DNA from: Methylobacterium sp. DB0501
Lineage (GTDB): Bacteria > Pseudomonadota > Alphaproteobacteria > Rhizobiales > Beijerinckiaceae
Assembly: GCF_011043735.1 (NCBI RefSeq)
Contig: NZ_JAAKGV010000026.1
Coordinates: 36,059-100,058 of the forward strand
Direction of reading: 5' to 3'
Length of the DNA: 64,000 nt
Each line of letters starts with the position of its first letter. Position 1 is the first letter of the stretch. Below the pieces are notes generated by a model, which saw nothing but the letters and a program-made list of their open reading frames with translations, searched no databases and was not told the DNA's origin. This document shows, piece after piece, positions 17,354-26,426 of the stretch. Made by a program: the position numbers and the translations under genes.

Positions 17354-17914
17354 CTATGTCAGCCCTGACTGGGATGTTCTGAGTGCACGATAGACGCTGG
17401 CCCGGGCTATGCTGAGCTTCCGTGCGATCTCGGCAGGCCCCAAGCCCTCGGCCTTCAGGGCACATACCTCGGCGGGATTGATCGAGGGGGTCCGGCCCTT
17501 GTAGACGCCGGCGGCCTTGGCCTTGGCGATCCCTTCCATCTGGCGTTCGCGCCGCAGGTTGGTCTCGAACTCGGCGAAGACCCCGAGCATGTCGAGGAAG
17601 GCCTTGCCGGTGGCCGTGCCGGTGTCGATCGGCTGCTCGGTGGCCTGCAGGCGGGCGCCTTTGGCCTTCAGGGTGCGCACGATGTCCTGGAGGTCGCCGA
17701 TGGAGCGGGCGAGCCGATCGATGCGGGTGACGACGAGGGTGTCGCCCTTGCCGATGAAATCCAGCACGATCGACAACTCGGTCCGGCCGGTGGTCGAGGT
17801 GCCGGAGACTTTCTCCGCCCGGATCGGGTCGCACCCGGCCGCCTTGAGGGCGTCGAGCTGGATCGTGAGGTCCTGATCAGTGGTGGAGACGCGTGCGTAG
17901 CCGATACGAGCCAT
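17354..17914 (-). CDS. Serine recombinase (resolvase/invertase family)
   Basis: A 186-residue site-specific recombinase. 'MARIGYARVSTTDQDL' contains the nucleophile Ser10. 'DTLVVTRIDRLARS' carries the conserved arginines, and 'GVFAEFETNLRRERQMEGI' leads into the C-terminal helix-turn-helix ('GPAEIARKLSIARASVYRAL'). This is the Tn3-resolvase/Hin/Pin type, often plasmid multimer resolution. No transposase accompanies it. Possible site DNA upstream includes AGACGC-N6-GCGTCT (17982-17999). Confidence 0.92.
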   Translation of the reverse strand: MARIGYARVSTTDQDLTIQLDALKAAGCDPIRAEKVSGTSTTGRTELSIVLDFIGKGDTLVVTRIDRLARSIGDLQDIVRTLKAKGARLQATEQPIDTGTATGKAFLDMLGVFAEFETNLRRERQMEGIAKAKAAGVYKGRTPSINPAEVCALKAEGLGPAEIARKLSIARASVYRALRTSQSGLT

Positions 17915-18016
17915 GAAGCGTCCCGGATGGATCTAGACCCTGCATGCTTAGCGTCGCAAAACCCCAAAAACAACCCTAATAAGACGCCGTTTTGCGTCTC
18001 AAGGTCACGACTCTTT

Positions 18017-18028
18017 TGGGTATACCCA
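18017..18028. promoter_or_regulatory. Palindrome upstream of the first VapB-like gene
   Basis: TGGGTATACCCA is a perfect 12-base palindrome about 100 bases before the antitoxin gene. GTATAC cores are common in AbrB/VapB operators. GTCACG (18004-18009) and CGTGAC (18045-18050) flank it as an outer inverted repeat. Confidence 0.4.
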
Positions 18029-18130
18029 TCTGCTCCATTCAGACCGTGACATAACTGCGCCTTGATGCGAGAATGCCGCTTAGGGAGAGATGCATTCTTA
18101 CTCCCTGGATAGGTGGCAGGGCTAACGCTG

Positions 18131-18418
18131 ATGGCAGAGCTAATTCGCCGAACCGTACAGGTGGCCGAGAATGGAAGGATGAACCTCCCTGCCGAGATGC
18201 GTCGCGGCCTAGGACTGACCGGACCGGGGCGTGTGATCCTCACTCAGGATGAGGATGGCATCCGTATCACGACGGCCGACCAAGCCCTCAGACGCATTCG
18301 CGCCCTGGCTGCTCCATTTGCCCAAGGACGAGCGTCCGTAGTCGACGAATTCCTCGCGGAGCGTCGGGCTGAAGCGGCCCGTGAGGAGGGCGGGGAAGCG
18401 GATGCCGGGCATGACTGA
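18131..18418 (+). CDS. AbrB/MazE-type antitoxin (VapB-like)
   Basis: A 95-residue protein. The N-terminus 'VAENGRMNLPAEMRRGLGL' is a SpoVT/AbrB swapped-hairpin DNA-binding domain, then 'GPGRVILTQDEDGIRITT'. The C-terminal part (VVDEFLAERRAEAAREE) is a charged helix suited to toxin binding. It overlaps the PIN toxin gene and is paralogous to the antitoxin at 23633-23875. Confidence 0.8.
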   Translation: MAELIRRTVQVAENGRMNLPAEMRRGLGLTGPGRVILTQDEDGIRITTADQALRRIRALAAPFAQGRASVVDEFLAERRAEAAREEGGEADAGHD

Positions 18419-18803
18419 TCCGGTTCTGGATGCCTCGGCGGTGCTGGCCGTCATATTCGACGAGCCGGGTGCCGATCGCGTGGCGGCCCACCTGCCCGGC
18501 GCGCGGATCTCCGCGGTCAACGCCGCGGAGGTGATGACCAAGCTCGTCGATCTCGGGATGCCGGAGGATACCGTCGACGCGATCTTCGAGGGGCTGCAGC
18601 TCACGATCCTGCCCTTCGAGATGGCTCATGCGCGCGAGACCGCGCGCCTGCGGACGCTCACCCGGGCGGCCGGCCTCTCGCTCGGCGATCGCGCCTGCCT
18701 GGCGGTGGCGGGACAGCTCGATGCCCCTGCGTTCACGACCGATCGGGCTTGGTCGCGGGTGGACGGTGCCGTCGTCGGCGTCACGATCGAGCTGCTGCGC
18801 TGA
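18411..18803 (+). CDS. PIN-domain ribonuclease toxin (VapC-like)
   Basis: A 130-residue PIN domain. Acidic residues for metal binding are in 'PVLDASAVLAV', 'NAAEVMTKL' and 'LSLGDRACLAVA'. VapC toxins cut tRNA or rRNA. The ATG at 18411 overlaps the antitoxin by 8 bases; an ATG at 18402 is possible too and has a closer GGGGAAG. The toxin is likely neutralised by the AbrB-type protein just upstream. Confidence 0.85.
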   Translation: MTDPVLDASAVLAVIFDEPGADRVAAHLPGARISAVNAAEVMTKLVDLGMPEDTVDAIFEGLQLTILPFEMAHARETARLRTLTRAAGLSLGDRACLAVAGQLDAPAFTTDRAWSRVDGAVVGVTIELLR

Positions 18804-18807
18804 ACCG

Positions 18808-19482
18808 ATGGCGGGCGCCGCGGCCCTCGTGGTGATCGCCGCAGGGCTCAACGAGCGGCAGCGGGCCTATCTGCTCGCCACCTACGACGAGGATCAGGCC
18901 CGCGAGGCGACGCATCGCGGGCCGGGCGGTCCTCCGGCCCGGCGCTGGCGCTGGATCGAGTACGGGCCTGTCGGTCACAAGTGGCTCGATGGGCCAGGAT
19001 CCCGCCTGCTGCGGGCCAAGCTGACGCAGTCCGGCATGGTCAGCCAGGGGACCGGCGCCACATGGGCGGCGCTGGCCGAGCGCGGCCTGCTGACCACGCG
19101 ACACGAGCATACCGGCCTGATCGACACGCGCAGCCGCCGGGCGATCCGGTCCCTCATGGTGCGGCTGACGACCGACGGCCGGAAGGTGGCCCGCCTCCTG
19201 CGGGGCGAGCCGCCGACACGGCCGCGGAGCATGGAGCCCAAGCCGCTCTCCCTGTCGGCGCTGCGCCTGGTGGCCTACGGCCAGCAGCATCCCGAGGAGG
19301 CGTTCGATTTCCATGCCCCCTGGGGCGTGTGCCCGCTCGACTACCTCGTGGTCCTCGGGATCTGCCGCGGCCTCGTGAAGCGCGGGCTGCTCGCCGGCGA
19401 CCCGCCGACCCGGCTCCGGATCACCCCGGCCGGCTCGGTCCTCGACGTCACGCAGGAGACCAACTGGAAGCCCTTCGCCTGA
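18808..19482 (+). CDS. Hypothetical protein, 224 aa
   Basis: It follows the PIN toxin by 4 bases and may share its transcript. The start MAGAAALVVIAAGLNERQR leads into a segment rich in charged helices. 'AALAERGLLTTRHEH', 'RLTTDGRKVARLL' and 'GICRGLVKRGLLAGDPPTRLRITPAG' look like two winged-helix-like repeats (helix, then a wing ending in a threonine-rich turn). No recognised family; DNA binding is only a guess from this pattern. Confidence 0.6.
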   Translation: MAGAAALVVIAAGLNERQRAYLLATYDEDQAREATHRGPGGPPARRWRWIEYGPVGHKWLDGPGSRLLRAKLTQSGMVSQGTGATWAALAERGLLTTRHEHTGLIDTRSRRAIRSLMVRLTTDGRKVARLLRGEPPTRPRSMEPKPLSLSALRLVAYGQQHPEEAFDFHAPWGVCPLDYLVVLGICRGLVKRGLLAGDPPTRLRITPAGSVLDVTQETNWKPFA

Positions 19483-19654
19483 AATCCCGAGAGCGTGTCG
19501 CCGCGTTCCGACTGGTGAGCGGCGCACGGGCCTTGAGTCCTGGTCAAGGTGGTAGCCGCAGCGGTCCCCAGAGGAGTTCCGGCTCGGTCGACCGGCGGCG
19601 CGGCCGGCTGGCCCACGCGGCGATGGCGTCTCGGAGCGCTCCTCTCTCGGTCGG

Positions 19655-22201
19655 TCAGGATGAGCGCTGAACGAGGGCCTGCAGACTCGCCAGGATCGAG
19701 GCAGCCTCGTACGGCTTGCGGACCACCGGCACGTCCTTCAGTTGGGCAGGGATGTTGGCGCTGTCGCCATAGCCGGTCGCGAACAGGAACGGGACGTTGC
19801 GCCGCCGCAGCTCCTCCGCGACGGCGATCGACGTTCCCACCCCGAGGTTGATGTCCAGCACCGCGACATCCGGCGTCCGGGCAGCGAGAAGCTTCAACGC
19901 TTCCGACTCGGAGCCTGCCGTGACGACGTGCTCGATCCGGGCGTTGGCCAGGATCTGTTCGAGGCCGACCGCGATGACGAGTTGGTCCTCGAGGATCATC
20001 ACGCACAGCTCGGCCAAGTCTTCGACGTCGAGAGCGGGAGGGAGAACGGACGGTACGGGCCGCGCGACGTCCCTGGCTTTGGACACCGTCAGATACCTTG
20101 CCGGGATCCTGAAGTGGCCCCGCAGCCCCTCGGGCCGGTACTCGACGGCGCTCGATCCGCCGAGATCGTAGGGGATGCTGCGGTCGATCAGAACGGACCC
20201 GAAGCCGCTGCGGCTCGGGGGACGGACCTCCGGACCGCCGCTCTCGCGCCAGGTGATGTCGCAGGTGCCGCCGGCATCGATCGTCCAGGCGACCGCGAGC
20301 TTGCCGCCCGGGCGGGACAGCGCGCCGTACTTGGCGGCGTTCGTCGCCAGTTCGTGCAACACCAGGGCCATGACGGAGTAGGCCCGCGCGTCGAGCACGA
20401 GGGAAGGCCCCGCCGTCTCGATGGCATCGGCGGCGGTGCGGTAGGGGGTCAGTTCCGCGTCGAGGAGCGCGGCGAGACTGCCGCCACCGTCGCCCCGCAC
20501 GACCTAGTCGTGCGCCAGGGACAGCGCCTGGATCCGGCCCTTCAGCGTCGCGACGTAGCCTGCGAGGCTCTGGCCTTCCTCGGTCGGGTGGGCGACGAGG
20601 GCCCCGATCAGCGCGAGGATGTTCTTGACCCGATGGTTGAGCTCCTCGTTGAGCATGCGCTGGCGGACGTCCGCCTTCGACCGCTCGTCGGCCAGCAGCT
20701 CGCTGTTGTGGAGCACGACCTCGACCACGGCGGCGCGGATGGCCTCGCCGAACTGCCGGTCCTGCTCGGTCCAGGGCTGCGACTGGCAGTGGACCGTCTC
20801 CTTCCAGACGGCGAAGCTCTTGCGTGGGGTCAGGCGATCGCCGAACGGGCCGCTCTCGTAGCTCTTGTTCGGGTCGCCGGCCCATTCGAGGGTCTCGACC
20901 ACCTCCCTGCGGAACAGCATCAGATAGTCCTGCGGGCGCTGCGACATCGGGATGACCAGCGCGCCGGAGACGTCGCCGGCGTAGTCCTGCGCGGGCGCAT
21001 GCGCGGCCGACAGCCGGTTGGAGGCCCAGGTCCGGCCTTCCGCCACCCCCTCGGCGAAGCGCAGCAGGGCCGGGAGAGCGGGCTTGGGTGGCGTGGTGCC
21101 CTCCGAGGACCACCGCCCCCCGAGCGACATGCCGATGCCGTCGCAGGGGATCAGCGCCTTGAAGACGGTCATGCGGGAACGGAGCAGCTCCTCGACGTCG
21201 GCGGACCGGTTCGCGTCCCTCAGCAGGTCGTCGAGGAACTGGCGCGCGCGGGTCGCGGCCTCCAGCGTCTGCCTCGCGCGCATGGTCTCGATGTGCAGCG
21301 AGAAGAACTCGCCGAACATCTCGGCGGCGACCCGCTGGCCCAGCGTCAGGGTCCGCGGCGCGTAGTGGTGGCAGGCGATCAGTCCCCACAGAGCGCCGCC
21401 GACGATGATCGAGATCGACATCGAGGCGCCGACGCCCATGTTGCGCAGGTACTCGCAATGGATCGGCGAGACGCTGCGCAGGTGCGCGTGAGACAGGTCG
21501 AGGGGCTCGCCCGACAGGTCGAGGACCGGCTCGATCGGAACGGTCTTGAAGTCGGCGTCGGAGATGACGCGGATCGGGTTGCGCAGGTAGAGGGCCCGCG
21601 CCTGCTGCGGGATGTCGGAGCCGGGGAAATTCTGCCCCATGAAGCTTTCGAGGTCGCCGCGCTTGGCCTCGGCGATCACCTTGCCGGCGCCGTCCGCGCC
21701 GAGCTGGTAGATCATCACCCGGTCGTAGCCGAGCATGGCCCGGACGAGCCGTGCGGTGTCGCGAAACAGCCGGTCCGTCCTGTCGACGTCCCGGACGTGG
21801 GCGACGACCGTGCGCGCGAGTTCGAGGGGTTCGGCGACGTTGTCGCCGGCCGGCTCGAACTCGACGACGACCGTGCCCTTGAAGCGGTGGGCGGCGACGT
21901 CGAACGCTCGTCCGGACGGAAGCGTCAGGCCGAACGTCAGCGCCGGCCGGGACGCCTCCTTCGCGCGGGCCAGAGCGTTCCGGACGGCATGGGCGGCCTC
22001 GTCCCCGAGGACCGCCTCCAGCCGCAGGCCGTTCGGGTTGCCGGCCATCCCGAGCATGGCCGGCGCGTTCGCGGAATGGCGGAGCACGACGTTCGCCGCG
22101 GTGTCGCAGGCGAGCAGGCCGCCGTGGGGCTGGATGCTTCCCGGGATCTGGATCGGTTCCCGATCGCAATTGGTGAGGTCGACGCGTGGTCCAGAGATCA
22201 T
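19655..22201 (-). pseudogene. Bacteriophytochrome HWE histidine kinase with response-regulator domain, split by an amber codon
   Basis: One frame encodes PAS-GAF-PHY-HWE kinase-REC. 'LTNCDREPIQIPG' places the biliverdin-binding cysteine at residue 12. 'FPGSDIPQQAR' is the DIP motif, 'SPIHCEYLRNMG' the GAF histidine, and 'PRKSF' the PHY tongue. The kinase H-box is 'ELNHRVKNI', followed by 'LHELATNAAKYGALS' and 'ITWRESGG'. REC has its aspartate in 'VAVLDINLG'. A TAG at 20504-20506, between 'LSLAHD' and 'VRGDGGG', stops translation after 565 residues, just after the H-box helices. Both sides are in frame, so one base change (for example CAG to TAG) explains it. The first product would sense light but not phosphorylate; a GTG at 20500 could start the rest. 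Confidence 0.85.
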
Positions 22202-22398
22202 GGCCTGCCGCCCGTGAACGACCGGCTGGATGCGCGACCGCTTGAAAAGGTTCCGCCGGGCGAGGCACTTGCCGCCGACGTCCCCATCCCCGTTCTACGC
22301 CCCGCGCCGGTCTCCGTCATCTCGGTTCACCGGGTGAGGTGGATCCCGAGGCGAACGCCACGAGCTGGTGGTGCGGCGAGGTCGAGCCGTCGCCAGCC

Positions 22399-23352
22399 TC
22401 AACTCCGGTGTCGGTGGGCCGACGGGTGAAGGTGAGCCGCGGCCTGTCCACGCCCGGCCAGCCTGGCTCGGCCAAGGAGTTGCAGGCGGGCCCTCACGGC
22501 TTCGTGGGCAGCCTCCTGCGTCTTGAGGACTGCGGCTTCCCTGGGCGAGGCCGCGCGGGTGTAGGCGTAGCAGCAGGGCCGCCCCTCCTGCCCGTGGAGG
22601 TGGGGGCCCCACACGCTCGCGGTCTTCGGGTCGAGGAGAAACGTGCGGCCGAAACCATCGATCACGCGGGCTTCGGCGCCGATCCGCACCAATGATCCGG
22701 AGACCGGCCGGAGGGCGAGCAGCATCAAGACCCGGCCGGCCCGGCGCGCCCGCGCGGCCGCCTCGCGAGCCTCCTCGTCAACGCCCCGCTCCCGTGCCGC
22801 GGCCGCGGCCGCCCTCGCGAGGGATTCCTCCATCCGGTCGACCACGCCGTGCAGGGCACGGACGTTCGCGAGGGAAACGGACCACGCCTTCAGATCCGGC
22901 AGGAAGCGAGCGCCCGGGACCGTGCGGACGAGAGCCACCGCTTCCTCGTTGTAGGCAAAGCCGACCCTCACATGGTCGTCCCTCACGCTCACGAGGATGT
23001 GGCGCGTCGAGAGCTGCTGGCCGTTGTGGGCGAGCGCGGCGAGGTACGAGCGTCCCTCGAGGCCGGGAGTGTCGAGGGGGATCGCGTGCCCCTCGAACTC
23101 GGCATCGCGCAGGATCCGCTCGATCCTGGCCTGCACCTCGCGCTGTTCCTGCGCGACGGCTTCCGCGAACCGGGTCACCCGGTTGACCGCGAGCACGCCC
23201 GGGACGTGCCACGATCTCGTTGCGAGGCGGAAGCGGGCCCTTGGGAAGGTCTGCTTGAACCGGGGCAGCATCGTCGGATCGGCGTCGGAGAGTTGCACGA
23301 GGGCGCCGTCCGGGAGGGCCGTGATGGCGAAGCCGCCGATCGTCGTCATCAT
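22399..23352 (-). CDS. Hypothetical protein with repeated 'K/R-x-W' elements, 317 aa
   Basis: The protein starts MMTTIGGFAITALPDG. Two similar units occur: 'FPRARFRLATRSWHVPG' near residue 35 and 'VPGARFLPDLKAWSVSL' near 150. A hydrophobic strand, then a lysine or arginine before a tryptophan, resembles the HARP-like annealing-helicase accessory fold, but too weakly to claim. An Ala/Arg-rich coiled segment and a compact C-terminal part with 'GPHLHGQEGRPCCYAYTR' follow. Unknown function. It diverges from the second VapBC-like module. Confidence 0.6.
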   Translation of the reverse strand: MMTTIGGFAITALPDGALVQLSDADPTMLPRFKQTFPRARFRLATRSWHVPGVLAVNRVTRFAEAVAQEQREVQARIERILRDAEFEGHAIPLDTPGLEGRSYLAALAHNGQQLSTRHILVSVRDDHVRVGFAYNEEAVALVRTVPGARFLPDLKAWSVSLANVRALHGVVDRMEESLARAAAAAARERGVDEEAREAAARARRAGRVLMLLALRPVSGSLVRIGAEARVIDGFGRTFLLDPKTASVWGPHLHGQEGRPCCYAYTRAASPREAAVLKTQEAAHEAVRARLQLLGRARLAGRGQAAAHLHPSAHRHRS

Positions 23353-23444
23353 GGAGGTCGCCCCTTCGATCGGAGCCTCTCCGATCACGGCCGACGTCTC
23401 GCAGGCCTGGCCAAGGCTGAGTCTAGAGGAGCCCGTGGCGCCTG

Positions 23445-23469
23445 TATGCGCCATCCGTCATGGCGCATA
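23445..23469. promoter_or_regulatory. Perfect inverted repeat between the hypothetical gene and the second VapBC-like module
   Basis: TATGCGCCAT and ATGGCGCATA are 10-base arms with a 5-base spacer. A related half-site, ATGGCGTATAT, lies at 23591-23601 close to the antitoxin start. This is a plausible operator pair for the AbrB-type antitoxin or for the divergent gene. Confidence 0.45.
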
Positions 23470-23632
23470 TCTCATTCAGCGGCGGGAAAAGGTACGCTTT
23501 GCAACAGTGAGGACGACACCGTGCCTGCGAAGGAGCGCCGTGGATCCATATGGCCACCGTCTCCGCATTTTATGGCTATCTCGGCTTCACATGGCGTATA
23601 TGACTTTCTGTGGCGAACGATGGATATGCCCC

Positions 23633-23875
23633 ATGAAAGCTAAAGTGATGCCGGACGGGCGGATGAGCCTGCCAGCCGATCTCCGGAAACGGCACGGGCT
23701 CGGCAACGGCGGCGAAGTCATCGTCGAGGATACCGGGGACGCCATCGTGCTCCGGACGCTCGATCAGGTGGTGGCGCGGGCACAGGCACTGAGCCGCAAG
23801 CTGATCGCCGGCAAAGCTGGCGCCACCGTCGAGGACTTCCTGGCTGACCGGGCCCGTGAGGCTCGAGGCGAATGA
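23633..23875 (+). CDS. AbrB-type antitoxin (VapB-like), second copy
   Basis: An 80-residue protein, 'KVMPDGRMSLPADLRKRHGL', then 'GGEVIVEDTGDAIVLRTLD'. Fold and tail ('GATVEDFLADRAREARGE') parallel the antitoxin at 18131-18418, so the two modules are paralogues. The ATG at 23633 was chosen because the AbrB domain begins right after it. It overlaps the toxin start by ATGA. Confidence 0.8.
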   Translation: MKAKVMPDGRMSLPADLRKRHGLGNGGEVIVEDTGDAIVLRTLDQVVARAQALSRKLIAGKAGATVEDFLADRAREARGE

Positions 23876-24261
23876 CACGTTTCGTCTTGGATGCGTCTGC
23901 ACTCCTAGCACTTCTGCTTGAAGAGCCTGGAGCCGACAAGGTCAAAGATGTGCTCGACCAGTGCGTCATGACGGCCGTCAACCTGGCCGAAGTGGTGAGT
24001 CACTACGCAAAGCTCGGCGCCGAGCGCCACGATATCGAGGCACTGCTTCGGCCTCTGCCAATCCAGTTGATCCCGGTCGACACGATGTTGTCCTATGACG
24101 CTGGCCTATTGCGTTCAGTCACTCTCGAAGGCGGACTGTCATTGGGGGACCGCTATTGCTTGGCACTGGCAAACCGTGAAGGCGTGCCAGCGCTGACTGC
24201 CGAGCGGCGCTGGCCGGAGATTGCGAGTGTTGCTGGTGTTAGGATTGAATTGATCCGGTGA
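23872..24261 (+). CDS. PIN-domain toxin (VapC-like), second copy
   Basis: A 129-residue PIN domain with 'FVLDASALLALLLEEPGADK', 'NLAEVVSHYAKLG' and 'LSLGDRYCLALANREG' holding the acidic metal ligands. The first of these closely matches the toxin at 18411-18803. The start overlaps the antitoxin stop (ATGA), typical of coupled toxin-antitoxin pairs. Confidence 0.87.
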   Translation: MTRFVLDASALLALLLEEPGADKVKDVLDQCVMTAVNLAEVVSHYAKLGAERHDIEALLRPLPIQLIPVDTMLSYDAGLLRSVTLEGGLSLGDRYCLALANREGVPALTAERRWPEIASVAGVRIELIR

Positions 24262-24267
24262 ACGACC

Positions 24268-24522
24268 ATGACTGGCGACAATGACGATTTCTCACCGCTT
24301 CATGAACGACTGCACGCAGCCCGCCGGCTTCTGGCTGAGGCTTACGAGCGCCGCGATGTCCTCGCCCGCCAAATTGCGACCGTCGAGGCGACGGACGGCA
24401 TCGGCCTCCCCGTCGATCTGATGAATGCCTACGGCGCGGCCGAGCGGGCAGTGCTGGTGGCCGAGGCTGATATGAAGGACGCGGAACACGCCCTCGCCAT
24501 CGCGAGCGAACGCCTGCCGTAG
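24268..24522 (+). CDS. Small coiled-coil hypothetical protein, 84 aa
   Basis: It starts 6 bases after the PIN toxin stop. The sequence is almost all alpha-helical heptads ('LHERLHAARRLLAEAYERRD', 'AAERAVLVAEADMKDAEHAL'), predicting a short antiparallel coiled coil. No known family. It may be a passenger of the toxin-antitoxin operon. Confidence 0.55.
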   Translation: MTGDNDDFSPLHERLHAARRLLAEAYERRDVLARQIATVEATDGIGLPVDLMNAYGAAERAVLVAEADMKDAEHALAIASERLP

Positions 24523-24639
24523 CTGCTCTCGCCCGACATCGCCCACGGCTCGACCATCTCCGCGACGACGTAGGGCCGCCCTTGGGCCGCACGAGGCAGC
24601 GGGCGCTCCTCAGCCCGCCCGGGCCGACATCCTCTCCCA

Positions 24640-25128
24640 TCATGCGGTCCCGGCGGGCGGCCTGCTGTAGAGGTCGGCGCGCGCCAAGCCATCGCCGATC
24701 CCCTGGGCGATCCGATCGTGGGCTGCGGCCTCGGTCACATCGGGGTCCCAGGTGTAGACGTCCCGATGAGCCCCGACCTGACGACCGATCTCCCGCGGCC
24801 AGCGGCCGAGGGTGATCCAGGGCCAGCCAGGCGCTGGTGGCTCGTAGAGCGCCAGGACCGGGTCGCCGCCGCTGCCCGGCCGGCTCACGGCGGCGTCCGG
24901 GCCTGCGGAGAAGTCGAAGGCACCGGCCCGGCGCGGCACGGGCCGGGCCAGGGCCGCGAGCAGAGCCTCGCGTTCCGCCGGGGTCTCGACGGCCCAGAGC
25001 TTCCAGGGTGTCTCCGCGGCGATATCGGGCGGCCAACGCCCGAGGCAGAGGTCCGGCAGCCCGGGGAGGAAGCCGCCGTACCAGACGATCGGCATCCAGG
25101 ATGTGAGGGGTGCGATGGGGTCGATCAT
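24640..25128 (-). CDS. Hypothetical protein with internal 'LGRWP' repeat, 162 aa
   Basis: A Trp/Pro-rich protein, starting MIDPIAPLTSWMPIVWYGG. Two copies of a motif, 'CLGRWPPDIAAET' and 'TLGRWPREIGRQV', lie in its halves, suggesting an internal duplication. There is no signal peptide. It is third of three minus-strand hypothetical genes (26249 to 24640). About 165 bases upstream hold no convincing gene. Confidence 0.55.
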   Translation of the reverse strand: MIDPIAPLTSWMPIVWYGGFLPGLPDLCLGRWPPDIAAETPWKLWAVETPAEREALLAALARPVPRRAGAFDFSAGPDAAVSRPGSGGDPVLALYEPPAPGWPWITLGRWPREIGRQVGAHRDVYTWDPDVTEAAAHDRIAQGIGDGLARADLYSRPPAGTA

Positions 25129-25294
25129 CGGGCGATCCTTCGGCGGCGTCGGGTTGTGGTGCCTCCTTGCGGCAGCTCATCCCTCGGTCCCAACGAGAAG
25201 CCGGACTGCCAGTTCGCGCGGTTCCGGTCCCGACGACAGGTCCGTCATGGCGCGGACCGCTCCCACGATACGCTCCGCCGCGGCGATCGCGGCC

Positions 25295-25879
25295 TCACCT
25301 CGGCTCTGTGGGCCGCTCGATCGGCGCGACGTCGCGCAGCTCGACGAACGCGACCTTCTCCGAGCGCTCGGCGCCGATCAGGCGGAGATTGACGTAGACG
25401 TGGTCGGCGAAGACGGCGCTGCACAGGCGCCAGATCACGCCCGTGCGGCCGACGCGCCGCTCCGCGCTGCCGTCCAGGGTCAGGGGCGCCCCGGTGATCC
25501 GCACCGGCTGGCCCACGCGCAGCCAGTTGGCGGCGCTGGCGACGAGAGCGGCGATCTCCTCGGCGGTGAGGCTCGCCCGCGTGGTGCGGGCGAAGGGCGT
25601 CCGGGGGTCGGCCGCGAGGCGCCGCGCCTGTTCCTCGGGGCTTAAGTCGTGGAACAACTCCACCTCGTAGTCGGGCGTCCAGGCCTGCGGCGCCGGCTGC
25701 TTGGGGGAGGCGCGGAACACCTCGATCGCCGGCCCGCCGAGCAGGTCGGGCTGGATGCCGATCAGGGCACGCTCGTACTGCGCCTGGCGGTACTCGGCCC
25801 GCCAGCGGGCGTCGCTGCCGGCCGGCAGCCGCGTCACGTCCTGGCGAACGTGGTGGGACTTCCTGGATCGTCTCGGCAT
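25295..25879 (-). CDS. Hypothetical protein, 194 aa
   Basis: It starts MPRRSRKSHHVRQDVTRLP (basic), has a central acidic region ('YEVELFHDLSPEEQARRLAAD') and a C-terminal beta-rich part ('VGQPVRITGAPLTLDG', 'VGRTGVIWRLCSAVF', 'KVAFVELRDVAPIE') that resembles a KOW/SH3-like barrel. It lies 10 bases after the stop of the 119-residue gene and is probably co-transcribed. Function unknown. Confidence 0.6.
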   Translation of the reverse strand: MPRRSRKSHHVRQDVTRLPAGSDARWRAEYRQAQYERALIGIQPDLLGGPAIEVFRASPKQPAPQAWTPDYEVELFHDLSPEEQARRLAADPRTPFARTTRASLTAEEIAALVASAANWLRVGQPVRITGAPLTLDGSAERRVGRTGVIWRLCSAVFADHVYVNLRLIGAERSEKVAFVELRDVAPIERPTEPR

Positions 25880-25889
25880 GGCGCAGCCC

Positions 25890-26249
25890 TCACGCGAGGC
25901 CGATGCGGCGGGCGGTCTCCAGCTCGCCCGGGTCGACGTCGCCGGCGAGGCCGATATGCGTCGCGAGCGCCGCCAGCAGGACCTCCTCCCAGATCGGGAG
26001 GCCGCCGGGGCTGCGGGAGCCTTGCAGGTCGAGGTAGATGCCGGCGTCGAAACCGGCCTCGGCCCGGGCGCGGATCGCGGCGATGCCGGAGGCGAGCGCG
26101 GCGCCGTCGATATCGTCCTGATCCTGGAACGCCTCGGTGGTCGCGAGCCAACCCTCGAACCCGCGCACGAAGCAGGGCAGGCCGACACGCTCGGCCTCCT
26201 CGTGCTGGGCGTCGGACGTGGCGGAGGTGATGATAGGCTGGATGAGCAT
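25890..26249 (-). CDS. Hypothetical protein, 119 aa
   Basis: A compact acidic protein, starting MLIQPIITSATSDAQHEEAE and ending ELETARRIGLA. It has no membrane or zinc motif. It is the first gene of a three-gene minus-strand set and diverges from the 160-residue gene at 26427. Confidence 0.55.
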   Translation of the reverse strand: MLIQPIITSATSDAQHEEAERVGLPCFVRGFEGWLATTEAFQDQDDIDGAALASGIAAIRARAEAGFDAGIYLDLQGSRSPGGLPIWEEVLLAALATHIGLAGDVDPGELETARRIGLA

Positions 26250-26426
26250 CGGATCGTCTCCCGAGAGGGAAGGTTCCTCGCCGGCCCGGATCGGAGCCTC
26301 TCTCCGGTCCTGGGAGCCGTCATCCAGGCCAGGCCCACCCTGGCTCCGGTGCGCTTTGGAGCGCTACAGCAAGGGCACCGGATCGGCGCCCCCTGCGACG
26401 TGCCCCTTCAGCCAGATGATGCCGTG

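Noticed and set aside
17982..17999. AGACGC-N6-GCGTCT as a terminator or a resolvase res site
   Set aside because: Too short for a full res site (three paired sub-sites expected) and no T-tract; mentioned only with the resolvase.
19341..22429. Very long open frames on both strands across the bacteriophytochrome gene
   Set aside because: They are Arg/Pro/Gly-rich mirror frames of a high-GC gene with no domain motifs; the minus frame with phytochrome and kinase motifs explains the DNA.
25177..25266. Tiny minus-strand frame (MTDLSSGPEPREL..., 23-29 residues)
   Set aside because: Possible translational passenger of the 194-residue gene, but too short, with no ribosome site or conserved feature to support it.
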